The translations under genes and the position numbers were made by a program. A DNA stretch of 64,000 nucleotides from the NCBI RefSeq assembly GCF_000511175.1, contig NZ_KI866530.1, positions 1,998,404 through 2,062,403 on the forward strand, read 5' to 3'. Position 1 is the first letter of the stretch. Each line of letters opens with the position of its first letter. This stretch comes from Sediminibacterium salmoneum NBRC 103935. GTDB lineage: Bacteria; Bacteroidota; Bacteroidia; Chitinophagales; Chitinophagaceae. Shown piece by piece: positions 24,772 to 33,317 of this stretch. The notes below the pieces were generated by a model, which worked only from the letters and a program-made list of their open reading frames with translations, ran no database searches and was not told where the DNA came from.

Positions 24772-25239
24772 TTATACCGCTTTAAGCTTTTCGTCGCGTC
24801 TGATTTTATCCCAGTACTTTTTAGCTACAATCAGCATTCCGAAACTTTCACCATCTTCTTTGTTCAAATGCTTGTGGTGCATTTTATGTGCCCAGCGGAT
24901 TGCCCTGATATATCGATTGTTGCTGCGGGTAAATAATTTAATTCGCTGGTGTATTATAATTTCGTGCACCAGAAAATAAGCAAAGCCATACAGTGCAATT
25001 CCGGCACCAATACTTACTATCCAATAATTCTGGTTCATGCTTCCCAGCATAATACACAACCAGCTGGGTATAGCAAAAATGACAAAGAAAGCATCATTTT
25101 TTTCCCAGAATCCCGGACCTTTCTGATGATGATCTTCGTGCAGATACCAGAGAAATCCATGCATTACATAGCGATGGGTTAGCCAGGTAATTCCTTCCAT
25201 TAATACAAACACCAATAAAGTAACAAGTACGTACCACAT
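24772..25239 (-). CDS. crtZ: Beta-carotene 3-hydroxylase
   Basis: Membrane di-iron hydroxylase of 155 residues that adds the 3-hydroxyl to beta-rings. The conserved His clusters are all present: HRYVMHG (~22-28), HEDHHQ (~34-39), HEIIIHQ (~94-100) and HKMHHKH (~117-123), with three or four hydrophobic segments. It ends 3 bp before crtY and begins 1 bp after cruF. Confidence 0.95.
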   Translation of the reverse strand: MWYVLVTLLVFVLMEGITWLTHRYVMHGFLWYLHEDHHQKGPGFWEKNDAFFVIFAIPSWLCIMLGSMNQNYWIVSIGAGIALYGFAYFLVHEIIIHQRIKLFTRSNNRYIRAIRWAHKMHHKHLNKEDGESFGMLIVAKKYWDKIRRDEKLKAV

Positions 25240-25240
25240 G

Positions 25241-25915
25241 CTATAAAAATATTCTTAGTGACAGAAAAAATAGTGCCTGTATAATTAACAAGTGTATGGC
25301 AAAATGGTTTTGGGCTTTTATTTTCAACTGCTGTTGAACAGCCAGTAAAACGGCACTTATTCCAAACCAGCAGGCATAATTCAACATGGGTATCGTGCCT
25401 CCTTCCCAGGACCAGAATCCCAGCTTGATGGCTACAGGCTCCATCAGCCAGTCAAAAAATGTGGCCAGTACTGCTCCATCTATAATTACCGACCATTTGA
25501 TGATGGCTACTGGTATGGGCGCTTCGTATTTAGCCAGCATTACTTTATTTAATCTATGCATCAGTGATCCACAGCAAAAAACAATTACAAACCAGTTCAT
25601 GCCAATTAAAAAGGGTACTCCGAATAATTTGGGGCCCATCACAGTTCCGTAAACATAATCACCAAACAAAATGCCTGTATTAACCCCGATCATTTCAGTA
25701 ACCATGCCTGTTACAAATGCCAGCAAAAAGAAAAGCACAAATCCTTTTTCTATTTTTTCCTGACTGGCTGCAAGCAGAATACCCATCAGAATCAAAGTAA
25801 GGGGCGTATTAGCTATAAACCAGTCCCGATAGGGCGTTAATAAAATACCGAGCACTCCCATAAAGTGAAACAAAATGGCAATAAATAATGGTATGGCTGG
25901 CTTTTTATACAACAT
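25241..25915 (-). CDS. cruF: CruF-type carotenoid 1',2'-hydratase
   Basis: Integral membrane protein of 224 residues of the DUF422/CruF family with about seven helices. Motifs are NTGILFGDYVYGTVMGPKLF (~76-95) and DGAVLATFFDWLMEPVAIKLGFWSW (around 153-177). CruF hydrates the psi-end of gamma-carotene-type substrates to give the 1'-hydroxyl found in saproxanthin, flexixanthin and myxol. It overlaps the end of crtD by 11 bp, showing tight coupling. Confidence 0.88.
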   Translation of the reverse strand: MLYKKPAIPLFIAILFHFMGVLGILLTPYRDWFIANTPLTLILMGILLAASQEKIEKGFVLFFLLAFVTGMVTEMIGVNTGILFGDYVYGTVMGPKLFGVPFLIGMNWFVIVFCCGSLMHRLNKVMLAKYEAPIPVAIIKWSVIIDGAVLATFFDWLMEPVAIKLGFWSWEGGTIPMLNYACWFGISAVLLAVQQQLKIKAQNHFAIHLLIIQALFFLSLRIFL

Positions 25916-27398
25916 CTGCTTTTACTAAATCTGACATAATTGCGGCACTCGACAAACAAAGCGGAATTCCTCCACCAGGGTGCACACTTCCGCCTACAAA
26001 GTACAAACCTTTTATTGTATTACTGAAATTAGGCTGGCGCATAAACGCAGCCATCTTACTATTGGAACTTGTTCCATACAATGAACCCATAAAGGAGGCC
26101 GTTTTTGTTTCGATGGTTACCGGACTCAGCACTTCTTCTGTTTCTATGTATTCGGCTATGTTTTCCCCTAAAATGCTATTGAGTTTTTTCAATATTGCAT
26201 TTTTGTAAAATTCCTGCACTGCTGCCCAGTCCTGCCCTTTATTGGCAGGTGCATTTACCATTACAAACCAGTTTTCTTTTCCGGCCGGTGCTTGCAAGCC
26301 CGGCTCGCATTTACTGGTGATATTGATATATACAGTAGGGTCTGCAAAAGGCTTCCCAGTATTAAAAAGAGAATGAAATTCGGCTTCGTATTGCTCACTA
26401 AAAAATATATTGTGTAAACTTAGTTGTTCAAAGCTTTTATTGATGCCCCAGTAAAAAATAAATGCACTGCTGCTTCTTTCCTGCTTTAAAACTTTAGCGG
26501 CATTCAATGGCTCATTCAGTAATTGCTGATAAGTAAAGTAAACATCCATATTGCTTACAACCAGATTAGCATATATATTTTCTCCATTCACTACTACTCC
26601 TTCAACCTGGTTATTTGCACGGATAATTTTTTCTACCGGTGAATCAAAAACAAATTTCACTCCTTTCTTTTCTGCCAGTGCATATAATGCGCGGGTTATG
26701 CTAACCATTCCACCTTTCGGATAAAAAGTTCCTTCATTATGCTCGAGATGTGGTATTAAAGAAAGCATGGCCGGAGCCTTATAGGGGTTGCTGCCATTAT
26801 AGGTTGCATAACGGTTAAAGAGTTGTACCAACTTGGGCGATTTAAACTTAGACTGATTGTATTGATGTAAAGATTTAAACAGGTATGGCCATTTCAGGTA
26901 TTGAATGGCTTTGGCTACTGGCGCTTTAAACAAAGTTGATAATCGATGCAATGTATATTTTAGAAATATATCTGCAATGTTTTCGTATGCATTGGCCGAG
27001 TGTCGTAAATATTCGTGTACATGCTCAGCTGGCTCTCCGGTTTTTGCTTGTATTTCTGCTGCAAATTTTTCATGATCTGCATATGCTTTAATGAGTGTTC
27101 CATCCTGGTAAAAATAATGACAGGCAACTGGTACACGTTCATAGGAGAAATAGTCTTCTATTGGCTCATTGGCCATTGCAAATAATTCTTCAATCAACTT
27201 TGGTCTGGTAAATAAACTGGGACCTGCATCAAACTGATAGCCATTCTTTTCAAAGTGGCTCAGTTTCCCCCCCGGATAACTGTTTTTCTCGTAAACGGTT
27301 ACTTCATAACCCATTACCTGCAAACGAATAGCCGATGCCAATCCGGCAACACCTGCGCCAATTACAATAGCATGCTTAGTGGTTGGATGTTCACTCAT
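25905..27398 (-). CDS. crtD: Carotenoid 3',4'-desaturase (CrtD-like)
   Basis: FAD-dependent CrtI-family desaturase of 497 residues. AIVIGAGVAGLASAIRLQ is the N-terminal FAD motif and FVGGSVHPGGGIPLCLSSA the C-terminal one. The HPGGGIPL form is typical of CrtD, which desaturates 1'-hydroxy carotenoids at 3',4', rather than of phytoene desaturase (PGPGVPP, seen in the other copy here). It sits between idi and cruF. Confidence 0.85.
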   Translation of the reverse strand: MSEHPTTKHAIVIGAGVAGLASAIRLQVMGYEVTVYEKNSYPGGKLSHFEKNGYQFDAGPSLFTRPKLIEELFAMANEPIEDYFSYERVPVACHYFYQDGTLIKAYADHEKFAAEIQAKTGEPAEHVHEYLRHSANAYENIADIFLKYTLHRLSTLFKAPVAKAIQYLKWPYLFKSLHQYNQSKFKSPKLVQLFNRYATYNGSNPYKAPAMLSLIPHLEHNEGTFYPKGGMVSITRALYALAEKKGVKFVFDSPVEKIIRANNQVEGVVVNGENIYANLVVSNMDVYFTYQQLLNEPLNAAKVLKQERSSSAFIFYWGINKSFEQLSLHNIFFSEQYEAEFHSLFNTGKPFADPTVYINITSKCEPGLQAPAGKENWFVMVNAPANKGQDWAAVQEFYKNAILKKLNSILGENIAEYIETEEVLSPVTIETKTASFMGSLYGTSSNSKMAAFMRQPNFSNTIKGLYFVGGSVHPGGGIPLCLSSAAIMSDLVKADVV

Positions 27399-27402
27399 TC
27401 CT

Positions 27403-27927
27403 TTAGTGGTATTTTTCCTGCCACCAGACTTTTACTTTTGGAAAAGCTATTAAAAACCAGGAAGTAAATTGCTCGGGCCGGGTTTGAATCATTGTTTCAA
27501 TAGCATCAAAGCTACGAAAAGCATAGGCTTGAACTTCCAGTGGATTCATTTCAATATTCCCATCATAGGTTCCAATAAAAACGTGATCAAACTCATGTTC
27601 GGTTAATCCGTTTTCGAAAGGTGCTTTGTATACAAAGTCAAAAGCTTTTCGCAACGGAGTACGAAAACCCATTTCTTCCACAAGTCTTCGGTCCGCTGCC
27701 TGTGCAACTGTTTCTCCTGGTCGGGGATGACTGCAACAAGTGTTGGTCCATAAATTTGCGCTATGGTATTTATCACTGGCTCTTTGCTGTAATAACATTT
27801 CACCAGTACCATTGAATACAAAAACACTGAAAGCCCTGTGCAGCAATGCTTTTTCATGGGCTTCCATTTTTTCCATGAATCCGATTTCTTCATCGGATTC
27901 ATTTACCAGAATCACTTGTTCTGTCAT
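27403..27927 (-). CDS. idi: Isopentenyl-diphosphate delta-isomerase, type I
   Basis: Interconverts isopentenyl and dimethylallyl diphosphate, priming terpenoid synthesis. The 174 residues have the Nudix-like type I fold. The catalytic Cys is in TNTCCSHPRPGE (~66-77), metal ligands include the His of LLHRAFSVFVF, and the catalytic Glu is in LTEHEFDHVF (~111-120). It is 4 bp before crtD and 4 bp after crtB. Confidence 0.95.
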   Translation of the reverse strand: MTEQVILVNESDEEIGFMEKMEAHEKALLHRAFSVFVFNGTGEMLLQQRASDKYHSANLWTNTCCSHPRPGETVAQAADRRLVEEMGFRTPLRKAFDFVYKAPFENGLTEHEFDHVFIGTYDGNIEMNPLEVQAYAFRSFDAIETMIQTRPEQFTSWFLIAFPKVKVWWQEKYH

Positions 27928-27931
27928 TGGA

Positions 27932-28768
27932 TTATAGCAGGTTTAATTGACTACGAATACCTGCCTTGGCCAGTATAAATACTTTGCCGTGGTCAGGAAT
28001 TCTTACACGTGTATCCAATATTTTTTGCGGCTGCAGCTTCTTTATTTTTTTGAAAAGACTCAAATAATATTTATACGCTACGTATACTCCAAATCTTGCT
28101 TTCAAGGGAAGCTGTACGATTCCTTCATAAGCATGATCAAAATCACGTTGTATGTCCTGCTCAATTTTAATTTTATCCTCCTGCGTGAAATTGCTGAAGT
28201 CGCAACCTGGAAAGTACATACGATCTAATCCCTCAAAATCTGCTTTCAGATCGCGAAGGAAATTTACTTTCTGGAAAGCAGAACCCAGACTGCAGGCATA
28301 AGGTTTCAAATGTTCATAGCTGTTTTTATCGCCATTGCAAAAAACATATAAACACATTAACCCAACCACTTCTGCACTTCCATAAATATATTCTTCGTAC
28401 CCATTGCGATCATATTGCTTCTTGCCCAAATCCATCTCCATGCTTTTTAGAAAAGCATCAATTAAACTATGATCAATATTGTATTCATTCACTGTTAACT
28501 GGAAGCTGTGCAAAATGGGATTCAATGAAATCTTTTGATCAATAGCTTCGTAAGTGGCTTTTTTAAAATCAGCCAGTAATTTTGCTTTGTCAAATTCATG
28601 AAATGTGTCCACTATTTCGTCTGCAAATCTTACAAACCCATAGATATTAAAAATGGGCGTTCTAAGATCCTTGTGCAAGAGACGAATGGACGAAGAAAAA
28701 CTAGTGCTGTACAACTCCGTAGTAATTCTGCTGCATTCCTGACTTACCTGATGAAACAGTTTAATCAT
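27932..28768 (-). CDS. crtB: Phytoene synthase
   Basis: Head-to-head condensation of two geranylgeranyl diphosphates to phytoene, 278 residues. Both Asp-rich motifs are present: RFADEIVDTFHEF (~48-60) and NFLRDLKADFEGLDRMYFP (~167-185). An early S-S-S region (YSTSFSSSIRLL) is also typical. The gene overlaps crtI by 8 bp. Geranylgeranyl diphosphate synthase is not in the window. Confidence 0.95.
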   Translation of the reverse strand: MIKLFHQVSQECSRITTELYSTSFSSSIRLLHKDLRTPIFNIYGFVRFADEIVDTFHEFDKAKLLADFKKATYEAIDQKISLNPILHSFQLTVNEYNIDHSLIDAFLKSMEMDLGKKQYDRNGYEEYIYGSAEVVGLMCLYVFCNGDKNSYEHLKPYACSLGSAFQKVNFLRDLKADFEGLDRMYFPGCDFSNFTQEDKIKIEQDIQRDFDHAYEGIVQLPLKARFGVYVAYKYYLSLFKKIKKLQPQKILDTRVRIPDHGKVFILAKAGIRSQLNLL

Positions 28769-30260
28769 ATAATTTGGTAATTTCTTTAGCTACTACTTCA
28801 CCGCTGATCAGACTGGGAGGTACTCCCGGTCCCGGAACGGTCAATTGTCCTGTAAAGAATAGGTTTTTAACTTTTTTACTTCTGCAAGACGGCTTTAAAA
28901 CAGCAGTTTGTAGTAAAGTGTTCGCCAAACCGTAAGCATTTCCTTTAAAAGCATGATAATCTTCAATGAAATTGCTTTGGGCAAAAGTTCGTTTATATAT
29001 AATAGCATCGGCTATTGATTGGCCAAGCTGCTTTTCTACCCTTTTAACTATCTGCTGAAAATACTTCTCTCTTAATTCTTCGGTATCTCCTGTTAACCCA
29101 GTGGCAACAGGAATCAGGAAGAATAAATTTTCACAACCTTGTGGCGCAACCGTTTTATCTGTTACTGAAGGTGCACACAAATAAAACAACGGGTTGGTTG
29201 GCCATTCTTTGGTGGTATAAATCTCTTTCCCATGCAGGCCAAAATCAGTATCAAAATACAGAGAATGGTGCGTAATGCCCTCCAGTTTTTTATTTAGTCC
29301 AACATAGTAAAGTAAACAACTGGGAGCCATTACCCGCTTATTCCAATAGGCTTCGGTATAGGATTGATATTCCTTTGGCAATAAAGCCATTTCCACATGA
29401 TGATAATCGGCCCCACCTACTATCACATCTGCATCAAGTGCTACAGTGGTTTTACCTGCAGGTGTATTAACCACACAGGATACAGATTGGGCAATTCCAT
29501 CCTTAACATTAATATTAGTAACCGAATGGTTAAACCTAAATTCAACTCCCAGGGAGACTGCCAGGTCATACATGGCTTGGGCTATTTCATACATTCCTTT
29601 TTGCGGATACCAGGTTCCTCCTTTGATATCTGCATAATTCATTAAGCTGTATAAAGCAGGAGTATGTTCGGGCAAAGCACCTAAGAATAAAACAGGAAAC
29701 TCCATCAATTCTACCAGCTTGGGATTCTTGAAATACTTACCCACATGGGCTTTCATAGAATTGAATACATCCAGTTTAAATACACCTTTAATTAAATCGA
29801 GGTCTAAAAATTCCAATAAGGACTGACCAGGTTTAAATACCAGCTTATTTACCCCTACTTCGTATTTATAAGCCGCTTCTTTCATGAACAAATCGAGCTT
29901 CTCTCCGGCACCCGGTTCCAGTTTTTCAAAGAGGGCTTTTAATTCCTGATAATTGGCTGGTATATCGGTTACCCCATCAGGCCAGTAAACACGATAGGAG
30001 GGATTCAATCTTTCTAATTGATAAAAATCGCTAACCTGTTTTCCGAATTGCTGAAAATAACGCTCGAAAACATCGGGCATCCAGTACCAGCTGGGACCCA
30101 TATCAAACGTAAAGCCAGCCGCTTCAAATTTACGGGCTCTTCCTCCAGGCATTTCATGTTGTTCCAATACAATAACTTTCCAGCCCGATCTGGCTAGAAA
30201 TGAGGCCGCAGACATTCCTGCGAAACCGCTGCCGATTACGATCGCTTGCTTTTGCTTCAC
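28761..30260 (-). CDS. crtI: Phytoene desaturase
   Basis: FAD-dependent desaturase of 499 residues converting phytoene stepwise to lycopene. The N-terminal FAD fold is AIVIGSGFAGMSAASFLARSG. GGRARKFEAAGFTFDMGPSWYW is typical of bacterial CrtI, and the C-terminus has FFTGQLTVPGPGVPPSLISG. It starts 24 bp after the ECF sigma gene and overlaps crtB, so the sigma gene and the carotenoid genes form one transcription unit. Confidence 0.95.
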   Translation of the reverse strand: MKQKQAIVIGSGFAGMSAASFLARSGWKVIVLEQHEMPGGRARKFEAAGFTFDMGPSWYWMPDVFERYFQQFGKQVSDFYQLERLNPSYRVYWPDGVTDIPANYQELKALFEKLEPGAGEKLDLFMKEAAYKYEVGVNKLVFKPGQSLLEFLDLDLIKGVFKLDVFNSMKAHVGKYFKNPKLVELMEFPVLFLGALPEHTPALYSLMNYADIKGGTWYPQKGMYEIAQAMYDLAVSLGVEFRFNHSVTNINVKDGIAQSVSCVVNTPAGKTTVALDADVIVGGADYHHVEMALLPKEYQSYTEAYWNKRVMAPSCLLYYVGLNKKLEGITHHSLYFDTDFGLHGKEIYTTKEWPTNPLFYLCAPSVTDKTVAPQGCENLFFLIPVATGLTGDTEELREKYFQQIVKRVEKQLGQSIADAIIYKRTFAQSNFIEDYHAFKGNAYGLANTLLQTAVLKPSCRSKKVKNLFFTGQLTVPGPGVPPSLISGEVVAKEITKLYD

Positions 30261-30284
30261 TTGATAGTAAGTTAATGAAAATTC

Positions 30285-30785
30285 TTAGAAACGCTGAATA
30301 TGAGATTTCAACAGTTTTCTGGCAAAGTGAATTCTGCTTTTAATGGTGCCCAAAGGCTCATCCAACATTTCTGCAATTTCATGGTACTTGTAACCATCAA
30401 AATACAATAGAAATGGATTTTTGAAAATCTCTGGAAGGTTGTGAATGGCTTGCTTTACTTCTTTCATATTGATATTAGCAATAGCTTCATTAGCCACTGC
30501 ACCCTGATTGAAATCGAGTAAGAATTCATTGGGAGTATTATCAAAAATGGTAGACTGCTTGGACTTTCTTCTGTAGTTATTGATAAAAATATTACGCATG
30601 ATGGTGTATAACCATGCTTTAATATTCGTACCTACATTGTACTTGTCCTTGTTAGCCAATGCCCGGAATAAAGTTTCCTGATACAAGTCTTTTGCCGCTT
30701 CCTGATCGCGAGTTAAAGTAACCGCGAAGGGTTTCAAAAAATCCGCATTGTTGACCAACATTTGATTAAAATCTAGCGTAGACAT
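30285..30785 (-). CDS. ECF-type RNA polymerase sigma factor
   Basis: Sigma-70 family factor of the ECF group. Region 2 (DLYQETLFRALANKDKY and KAWLYTIMRNIFINNYRR) and region 4 (IHNLPEIFKNPFLLYFDGY, EIAEMLDEPLGTIKSRIHFARKLL) are complete, about 166 residues from the ATG at 30785. An in-frame start at 30881 adds 32 residues of no sigma character, so I prefer 30785. Its position at the head of the crt operon and beside a MerR-B12 regulator parallels light-inducible carotenoid loci. No anti-sigma gene is adjacent. Confidence 0.88.
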   Translation of the reverse strand: MSTLDFNQMLVNNADFLKPFAVTLTRDQEAAKDLYQETLFRALANKDKYNVGTNIKAWLYTIMRNIFINNYRRKSKQSTIFDNTPNEFLLDFNQGAVANEAIANINMKEVKQAIHNLPEIFKNPFLLYFDGYKYHEIAEMLDEPLGTIKSRIHFARKLLKSHIQRF

Positions 30786-30888
30786 GGCGTATTGTTTAAT
30801 TATTTGAAGCATAAAGCTAAACATATAATTCGGTAATACTCCTATCTTTTGTTTAATTTTTTTAAAATATTTGTTAAACAAACCAGCC

Positions 30889-30908
30889 CGCTTATAGCGG
30901 GCTGATTA
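30889..30908 (-). terminator. Hairpin after the MerR-B12 gene
   Basis: CAGCCCGC/GCGGGCTG forms an 8-bp stem with a TTATA loop, 50 bp downstream of... read on the minus strand, the 3' side of the regulator gene, followed by GGTTTGTTT. It separates the regulator from the sigma/crt operon. The T-run is imperfect. The A+T-rich flanks hold several TTTAAAC/GTTTAAA words that could be regulator sites. Confidence 0.5.
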
Positions 30909-30956
30909 ATTGTTGTTTAAACATTATGTTTAAATCGTATGTAGTAGGATTTTTTA

Positions 30957-31835
30957 TTATAAAGCGCCAATATACTCGGTTACTTCCGATAAAGACTTCT
31001 TAAAAGTAACGTTGGTAGGTACTCTTTTTTTATAGGTTTGCGTCAGCGCACCGGAAACAATTACAGAGAACTCCGGAATTCTGTTCTGCACATTTACCAG
31101 GAATTTCTCAAAATTAAAATTATGTGCTACTGAAGTAAGATGAGAATAAAGAAAATCTGGCTTTTTAAGTGTAGCTACATATTCCACATCTTTCAACGGT
31201 ACATTGGCACCCAGATAAATCACTTTTACCCCTCGACTCTTAAACAAATAATAGGTAAACAAGATACCCAATTCATGGTGTTCACCCTCAGGTAAAAACA
31301 GCAATACTGTTTTGCGCTGCGAAAGCGGAGTCTGACAGGTTTCAATACCCATAATCAGTTTCTGACGAATAATATTCGTTACCAGGTGCTCCTGTGCCGG
31401 ATTAATATGATTGGTTAGCCAGAGTATGCCAATGCGCTCCAGGAAAGGGAAAATAATCTGGGGTATGGTTTTTTCAATCCCTTTGGTTTTGATATAACCA
31501 TCTACCAGTATTTCAAACTCATCCAGCTTCATGTCGATCATGCAGCTGATCAATTCATTCACAATTCTTTCCTGCTGCGCCTGAGCCTGGTTTAGACTAA
31601 GGGTTTTCTCCCGCATTTCATCCCGACTCATGCGGTCGATATGCGAAATCTTGAACCCATACTTATTGAGCAGGGCAATATTCAGAACTGTTTTTAATTC
31701 ATCGCCTGAATAATAGCGAATATTGGTTTCTGTACGCTGCGGGTTAAGGAACGTATACCGCTGTTCCCAGATACGGATGGTATGCGCTTTAATACCCGAC
31801 AGGTTCTCTAGATCTTTGATTGTAAAGGCATTCAT
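30957..31835 (-). CDS. MerR-type B12-binding regulator (CarH-like)
   Basis: A 292-residue regulator. Residues 1-70 are a MerR winged helix (IKAHTIRIWEQRY, NIRYYSGDEL). Residues ~90-165 form the helical cap of B12-binding proteins with W139-x9-E149-H150, the Wx9EH motif of CarH. Residues ~175-290 are the Rossmann B12 domain with EHHELG, whose H187 fits the lower cobalt ligand of ExHxxG. CarH represses carotenoid genes in the dark with adenosylcobalamin and releases DNA in light. The residue after Trp is Leu140, where Thermus CarH has the His132 that caps cobalt after photolysis. Its place next to sigma/crt supports control of carotenoid synthesis. Confidence 0.88.
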   Translation of the reverse strand: MNAFTIKDLENLSGIKAHTIRIWEQRYTFLNPQRTETNIRYYSGDELKTVLNIALLNKYGFKISHIDRMSRDEMREKTLSLNQAQAQQERIVNELISCMIDMKLDEFEILVDGYIKTKGIEKTIPQIIFPFLERIGILWLTNHINPAQEHLVTNIIRQKLIMGIETCQTPLSQRKTVLLFLPEGEHHELGILFTYYLFKSRGVKVIYLGANVPLKDVEYVATLKKPDFLYSHLTSVAHNFNFEKFLVNVQNRIPEFSVIVSGALTQTYKKRVPTNVTFKKSLSEVTEYIGAL

Positions 31836-31875
31836 AGCATTAGTAACGTCAGGCTGCCGATTTTGTTTAAAAAAC

Positions 31876-32739
31876 CTACAAAACCTTTAAACGCTTCAGG
31901 TATTCGCCATAGCCACTTTTAGCATATTTTTCAGCTAAAACCAACAGTTGTGTGCGGTCTATAAAGCCCATACGGTAGGCAACTTCTTCTATACAACCTA
32001 TTTTCTGACTCTGTCTTTTCTCAATTACCCTTACAAATTCGCAGGCATCAGCAAAAGAATCAAAAGTACCGGTATCCAGCCAGGCTGTTCCGCGGTTCAT
32101 GATTCCCACCTGTAATTTTCCCGCTTCCAGGTAAACACGGTTTACATCGGTTATTTCGTATTCCCCCCTTGGAGAGGGCTTGATATTTTTGGCGATTTCT
32201 ACTACTGAGTTATCATAAAAATAGAGTCCGGGAACCGCATAATTAGACTTGGGTTGTTTGGGCTTCTCTTCAATAGAAATGGCTTTTTTGTCGGCATCAA
32301 ATTCCACCACGCCATAGCGCTCAGGATCATTCACTTCATATGCAAATACCGCTGCACCATTTACATCATTGAAGCTTTGCACCAGTTTACTGAAACCTGC
32401 ACCATAAAAAATATTATCCCCCAGAATCAAACACACTTTATCATTGCCAATGAATTGCTCTCCAATTACAAATGCCTGTGCCAGTCCGTTAGGTTCGTGT
32501 TGAACAGCATAAGAAAAGGAGCAACCAATTTCAGCACCATCACCCAACAATCGCTGGAACTGATCAGAATCCTGAGGAGTAGTGATGAACAGAATTTCCC
32601 TTATACCTGCCAGCATTAATACCGACAGGGGATAATAGATCATAGGCTTATCGTACACAGGCATCAGCTGTTTACTGATTCCCTTGGTAATGGGATACAA
32701 CCGCGTTCCTGATCCTCCTGCTAAAATGATTCCTTTCAT
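31876..32739 (-). CDS. rfbA: Glucose-1-phosphate thymidylyltransferase
   Basis: Makes dTDP-glucose from glucose-1-phosphate and dTTP, 287 residues. The nucleotide-binding loop is [20 protein letters not shown], and [11 protein letters not shown] (~107-117) and [20 protein letters not shown] are family signatures. It is the last of five nucleotide-sugar genes on this strand (gmd, fcl, rfbB, rfbC, rfbA). Confidence 0.95.
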   Translation of the reverse strand: MKGIILAGGSGTRLYPITKGISKQLMPVYDKPMIYYPLSVLMLAGIREILFITTPQDSDQFQRLLGDGAEIGCSFSYAVQHEPNGLAQAFVIGEQFIGNDKVCLILGDNIFYGAGFSKLVQSFNDVNGAAVFAYEVNDPERYGVVEFDADKKAISIEEKPKQPKSNYAVPGLYFYDNSVVEIAKNIKPSPRGEYEITDVNRVYLEAGKLQVGIMNRGTAWLDTGTFDSFADACEFVRVIEKRQSQKIGCIEEVAYRMGFIDRTQLLVLAEKYAKSGYGEYLKRLKVL

Positions 32740-32757
32740 ATCTTGGGTATAAAAAAT

Positions 32758-33315
32758 TTAAAATTCTAAGCTATTAATACAGTCTTTCAGTAAGGGTAAT
32801 TCCTTGTCTTTATCTGACAATAACAACTCATCAGCAGACAATTTCCAGTCTATGCCCAAATCCGGATCGTTGTATGCAATACCTCCTTCAGCTGCTTTGT
32901 AATAATAATTATCGCACTTGTAAAAAAAAGTAGCCTGTTCACTCAACACCACAAAACCATGTGCAAAACCACGCGGCACAAAAAACTGTGTACGGCTTTC
33001 TCCACTCAATTCTACTGCAACGTGCTGACCAAAAGTTTTTGAATCCTTCCTTAAATCAACAGCAACATCCAGCACAGTTCCACTTAATACCCGAACCAGT
33101 TTGGCCTGGGCAAACTCACCGTGCTGAAAATGCAATCCCCTCAAAACTCCTTTACCAGATTGGGATTGATTGTCCTGTACAAAGTCTATTGCTACGCCTG
33201 TTTTCTCTAAAAATGTATTTCTATTGAAACTCTCAAAAAAATAACCACGACTATCACCAAAAAATGTATCGTGAATAATGAAACAACCTTCTATGGGGGT
33301 ATACTCTATCTGCAT
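32758..33315 (-). CDS. rfbC: dTDP-4-dehydrorhamnose 3,5-epimerase
   Basis: Cupin-fold epimerase of 185 residues. The catalytic region GVLRGLHFQHGEFAQAKLVR (~55-74) contains the active-site His, and FVPRGFAHGFVVLSE (~117-131) is the second signature. It acts on the product of RfbB. It is 2 bp from rfbB and 18 bp from rfbA. RfbD, the final reductase, is absent from the window. Confidence 0.95.
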   Translation of the reverse strand: MQIEYTPIEGCFIIHDTFFGDSRGYFFESFNRNTFLEKTGVAIDFVQDNQSQSGKGVLRGLHFQHGEFAQAKLVRVLSGTVLDVAVDLRKDSKTFGQHVAVELSGESRTQFFVPRGFAHGFVVLSEQATFFYKCDNYYYKAAEGGIAYNDPDLGIDWKLSADELLLSDKDKELPLLKDCINSLEF

Positions 33316-33317
33316 GA

